From Bugula neritina (Eukaryota; Bryozoa; Gymnolaemata; Cheilostomatida; Bugulidae): a stretch of 64,000 nucleotides of DNA. Numbering within the stretch: position 1 is the stretch's first letter; every line of letters begins with the position of its first letter. Positions 59,736 to 64,000 of the stretch are shown here, piece after piece. Made by a program: the position numbers and the translations under genes. The DNA lies in contig OZ037768.1 in assembly GCA_964035545.1 (NCBI GenBank), forward strand, positions 23,958,819 to 24,022,818. Direction: 5' to 3'. The notes below the pieces were generated by a model. It made no database searches and was not told the DNA's origin. It was given only the letters and a program-made list of their open reading frames with translations.

Positions 59736-60354
59736 AAGACGAATGACATAGTGCAAGACTAAAGCCTAGCTCAGTAATTCCCACAATTTCATCTCCTCTT
59801 TCAGATTTTGTTTGCATTAGATTCGTATTTTAAGAGATTTACAAACTCAGCTGATTTTCTAAGTGTCATTTCTACAGACTTATAAAATATTCATTAACTC
59901 ATTTAAATTAGTAGCTCTTAATTATTTATGGAAATTAAATTGATGAGGGTTTCGAATCACGATATTGATGGTCAGTTATCTGATCCAATGACAAATTAGA
60001 TAAACTGAAAAGAGAAACTGATGGAGAAGTGACTATCACTGTACAGATGTGAAGACAGAGTATTGTCATGTAACAACTGTTTGAAGCTGAATTACCAAAT
60101 TCTATTCATCAGAGTAACAATTTAGTGAGGGAAGAAGTTGAATTTCTAAAAAAATCAGAACCCAAGTAGAGAGAAATGATCAGCGGTTTCAGACTGATGA
60201 TCACCTGAGTTTCAGGTAAAGTGCTGCCAGATATTACATAATGTTGTCACTACAAACAGCATGAGAGGAACCTAGTCTGCTGCAACCAGCTACTGGGTTA
60301 TTTCAAAATACATTTCTTGTCCAAAATCAGCAACACTTTTAGACGGAATCCAGA

Positions 60355-60480
60355 ATACACCTTCACACTATAGAAGACACCTTCACACTACAGAATACAC
60401 CTGCAGACTACAGAATACACCTTCAGGCTACAGAATACACCTTCAGACTACAGAATACACCTGCAGACTACATCTGCAGA
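60355..60480. repeat. ~20-bp tandem repeat (CTTCAGACTACAGAATACAC)
   Basis: Six copies of a 19-20-bp unit with few differences. Confidence 0.85.
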
Positions 60481-63400
60481 AGACAGGGATGTGCAGAAAA
60501 CAGAAAATGTGGAAAAGACTAGATAGTAATAAATCAGATTGATTTAGAATGTCAGTTCAAATAAATCACAAGGAATACTTGTGTGTGGATGATATATTTA
60601 TCAACAGAAAGCCCATCCTTCATATTGACTAGCGAATCGTTTTACTTTCCCATTTCCTGACAAGAGTAATTTATGAACCAGTGAACTGCAAATGCAAATA
60701 TATGCATCTAATCAAATAAAGACACAAACAGCTACTATACGTGTCCAGTAATGTTACTCTATATTGATTATACGTTGGTAACTATAATTAAGTTGTATTT
60801 ATTATTGACTATTCTTTCATATAACTTCATTGAATAGACACTTGACTGGAATAGTATTATATAAGCACGTTTACAGACTATAAGGTGCACAACCTTTACA
60901 ATAAAATTCCAAATAAAGAGCTTTCTAAACTATGAATGAAACTGGAAAGAAATAGGTGCTTCTCGTAGGTCATTCAACTCTGTTAAAATCTACAGTTGAA
61001 CTTTTACAAATATTCTACAAAACTGTAAACTTACTATTAATAAAAACTTAGCTTACTACGAAACTGACATTTAAAACTAAATGGAAATTCTACTAAATCC
61101 ATGAACAGGCTAAGCAGTGGAATGAGAATTTGTTTATACTAGTAACTCTGTAGTATAAACTGTATGTTACAGACCTGTGATTACAAGCAGGGCAACTATT
61201 GCACAACTATCTAGAATGAACTATCAAAACGAACACCACTTATCAGGATCTGTGAAATAGATAAAATACCAGGCAATGGTTATTTACTTATCAGTTTGAG
61301 CCTGTTCTGTTACAAATGCCACTGAGGAAGGTTACACCAGCACCTCGCAGAAAGCAAACAGCTATCAATCAACTTTGTCATCCATGTAATTACATTTCAC
61401 AGGTAATATTCATAATGATTCATAACTTAACTGACAACATTGAAGCACCCTGGATACAAAAAGTCAGCAAACTCACAACATCTGATTCCCAAATAAGCAT
61501 GAAAACCATTAACTCTACCCAACATAGCACAGTATAAGTCAATTTTATATATGTTGACAGATCTATACACTAAACAGACTTAGTAAGTTTCAAACTTTCT
61601 AACAAACAGCGCTGGCTGGCAAAAGATCTAGAAGGTTCTAACAGAATAAAGAGGCATACCAACTACTGTAAACTTGCTGTTCAGGCATTATGAAAATTAC
61701 CACCTGCCATTATTGTCAGCTGAAGTTATGCACAGCTCCTAGGCATGTTAGAGGTTTGAAAGTATTACTTGAAATACAGGCAAATAGATGTGTAAATTAT
61801 GTAAATGATATAATGCAGTGCCTGTGCGTAGCTGGCTGGAGTTAAATTAGCCAAAACCAAGGATTGAAATTTCCTGAGTGTTGAGTCATTTTTATTTTAA
61901 ATATAGCCTAGTGATTGGAAAGCTAACTGGCAAACTTTCAAAGAATAGCACTGGATTAAATCTCATAGGAAGACAGTATTAATGTGGAAAAGGTAAATAA
62001 AACTATAAAACTAATTATGCAAGTATAACAAATGCTATGCTTATAGTCAAAGTTAGCTTTGATTATCACTTAGAATTTTCAGGAAAGATTTAACTATTAG
62101 ACTATTATATGACAGTTGTCATAAAGATAATGGAAATTAGGAGTGTGATATTCTATAAGTGAAGATATATTGCGTTAGCAGTGACTGGTATGACTATCAT
62201 ATTTATAATAGCTTTACTCTCTTTAATGACAATTAAAAGCTATTCATACCAAGTATTAATCTTCCTTGATATCAATATGAATAGTTAGGTGCATATATTC
62301 AACATTGGGAATGAAAATGAATGTGGAAATGATTGCAGTGTGACAAACTTAAAAATCCAACTTCAAGTTTAAAATCCCCCCACTAACTCCAAGAATATCA
62401 ACTAGCTTCCATTACTTATTGCTGCTACAGTTTTCTAATTCTTGTCTTCACATTTTGTTCAAGGCATGACATTGTGATTGAGATTTTCCAGCACTTGACT
62501 AACAATAAAAATTTTCTGCATTCAAGTGGCATTTACATTTAAAAAAATAATTGATGATTATAATATGTGCATCACTATGATTATGGCTATGACTATAGTA
62601 CAAACTACTCAGTCTCATATTCACTGCGACTACTACCAGTTATACTTATACTTATAGTAATACTAATAGCAGTGAACCTAGCACTAATACTAATAGTAAT
62701 ACAGTATTAGTAATACACGTACAGTATGAGTATAACTTATAGTAATGGTAGCAGCTATCATTAACTTTAAATGCTATTATTAATTATTCATTAATTATTG
62801 TCTGAATCATAAATAATAATTATCGTTGTGATTCACTTCCAGCTCTGATACTCGTACAATAACAATTACAAAAGTATCATACTAATATATCTAATTTTAT
62901 AATGCAAATACGTAGATTAATAGTAATATACACTTAAAACTGTAAATAGCAATACCAAATTGTACGCGTCTTTCACTAAGACTAAGTATGAGTACCACTG
63001 CTAGCCATTAGATTAAGGGCTTAGCCTTCAGCTTTTAGGAGTGGGTGTGGCGCAACGGCAATATCAATATGACTATCTGCTAATACTTGTTCATGGCGAT
63101 AAAACTATTGCAGGAATACTAGAACTAGGCAAGGATTGTTATCTTTAAAACAAATTTATGCTCCGATAGATAAATATCAATATACATAAAAGCCATAAAT
63201 ATTACATAAGTCTATTTCAAATTAAACTCTTACCCATGCAAAAACTCCGCTCATCTACTACTTGTGGAAACGATTTGATACAAATCGTACTAACCGGATG
63301 CTCGCAATTCCTGCTTCGCAAAAAACACAATAGATGATTGGTCGAATTCTCTAAAAGAGCCTTTGTTCTATAACACGGAATACAGCGAGGGACGCTACTG

Positions 63401-64000
63401 ATTAATCTGGGTTTATTTACATTTATAAACTTGCGCTAGCTGTTAAAATACAGAGAACACAACTTCAACTTACACATTAAAGTCATCAGCATTATGTTTA
63501 AATGTAGGTTACAATTATGTTTATATAAAAATTAAAATGCCTGCATTCAGCTTTCATGAGATTATGTTTTACTATTTGCAAGTGTTATTTATTATCACAT
63601 TTGCAATCTTTGAATGAAAAGAAAACGAATTTTATAGAAATTAATAGATAAGATATTATGTAATTGATGCCATTGATGCATGCAGCAAGGAGATATATTT
63701 AATCAACACTATATGAATGAAGCTTGAAATCTGAGTTTATAATACTCTGTCTTTGGCTCTTGTTGTCTTCAAAGGAAAGTTCTACTCAAACTGTGCAAAT
63801 AAAATGGAACCTGGGAAATAGCAATCTCTATAAGGAAATAAGTTTCTACTTTGAGACAAGCTTAACCCAGGTTCTAATAACATATGACCTTTCACTAATT
63901 AGCTATAACTTAGAAACTTATAAGTCTTTAAATTGTAGCATGTGTACCTTAAACTTTGAGCCAGAAAACCAAAATATAAACAATTTCACAATTTGGAGTT

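Larger units (their letters stand above)
57354..64000. other. PACSIN 5' flank; no coding gene recognised
   Basis: AT-rich noncoding DNA with simple repeats. Open frames on both strands are short or low complexity. It may be PACSIN first intron and promoter: a donor-like GG|GTAAGAG on the minus strand ends at 63234 in a less AT-rich stretch (63234-63330) that could be a noncoding first exon. Confidence 0.4.

Overview
The window is animal nuclear DNA: AT-rich, intron-rich, with canonical GT-AG splicing, tRNA-derived SINE-like elements, and metazoan gene families (UNC79, tektin, PACSIN, SLC25A1, NOXRED1, selectin-like C-type lectin/sushi receptors). It is most likely a non-vertebrate metazoan; I cannot name the phylum from sequence alone. 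All gene models were assembled by hand from splice sites. For every gene with a start codon in the window the exon lengths sum to a multiple of three and the intron phases agree, which gives good support.

Layout. 316-2570 (+): the last six coding exons of an UNC79 homologue (NALCN channel complex), which runs in from the left. 3920-11353 (-): a 17-exon, ~1044-aa single-pass receptor with two C-type-lectin-like domains (CTLDs) and ten sushi (CCP) domains. 12750-17560 (-): a 13-exon, ~638-aa protein with an N-terminal membrane anchor, one clear C-terminal START lipid-transfer domain and probably a second START-like domain before it. 18393-28030 (-): a 14-exon, ~803-aa paralogue of the first receptor (nine CCPs, one CTLD, transmembrane segment, acidic tail). 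28786-31718 (-): NOXRED1. 32653-37453 (+): the mitochondrial citrate carrier SLC25A1, head-to-head with NOXRED1. 39074-44544 (-): a tektin-3/5-type tektin. 48853-57353 (-): PACSIN/syndapin (F-BAR, NPF, SH3). 57354-64000: no coding gene found; presumably PACSIN 5' flank and 5' UTR introns.

The genes do not form a pathway. The two receptors are local tandem duplicates flanking the START gene. The others are housekeeping, ciliary or neuronal genes.

The most unusual pattern is in the introns. Many contain tandem minisatellites, and in at least nine cases the repeat unit contains the adjacent exon's own splice junction, giving arrays of decoy 5' or 3' splice sites next to the real one. The clearest are UNC79 (about ten donors), PACSIN exon 2 (about 25 donors), PACSIN exon 5 acceptor, SLC25A1 exon 5 (three acceptors 32 bp apart), tektin exon 6 acceptor and one receptor CCP exon with in-frame 27-bp donor copies. 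Also present are a 344-bp MITE with ~69-bp terminal inverted repeats and a TAA target-site duplication, and three tRNA-like SINE heads.
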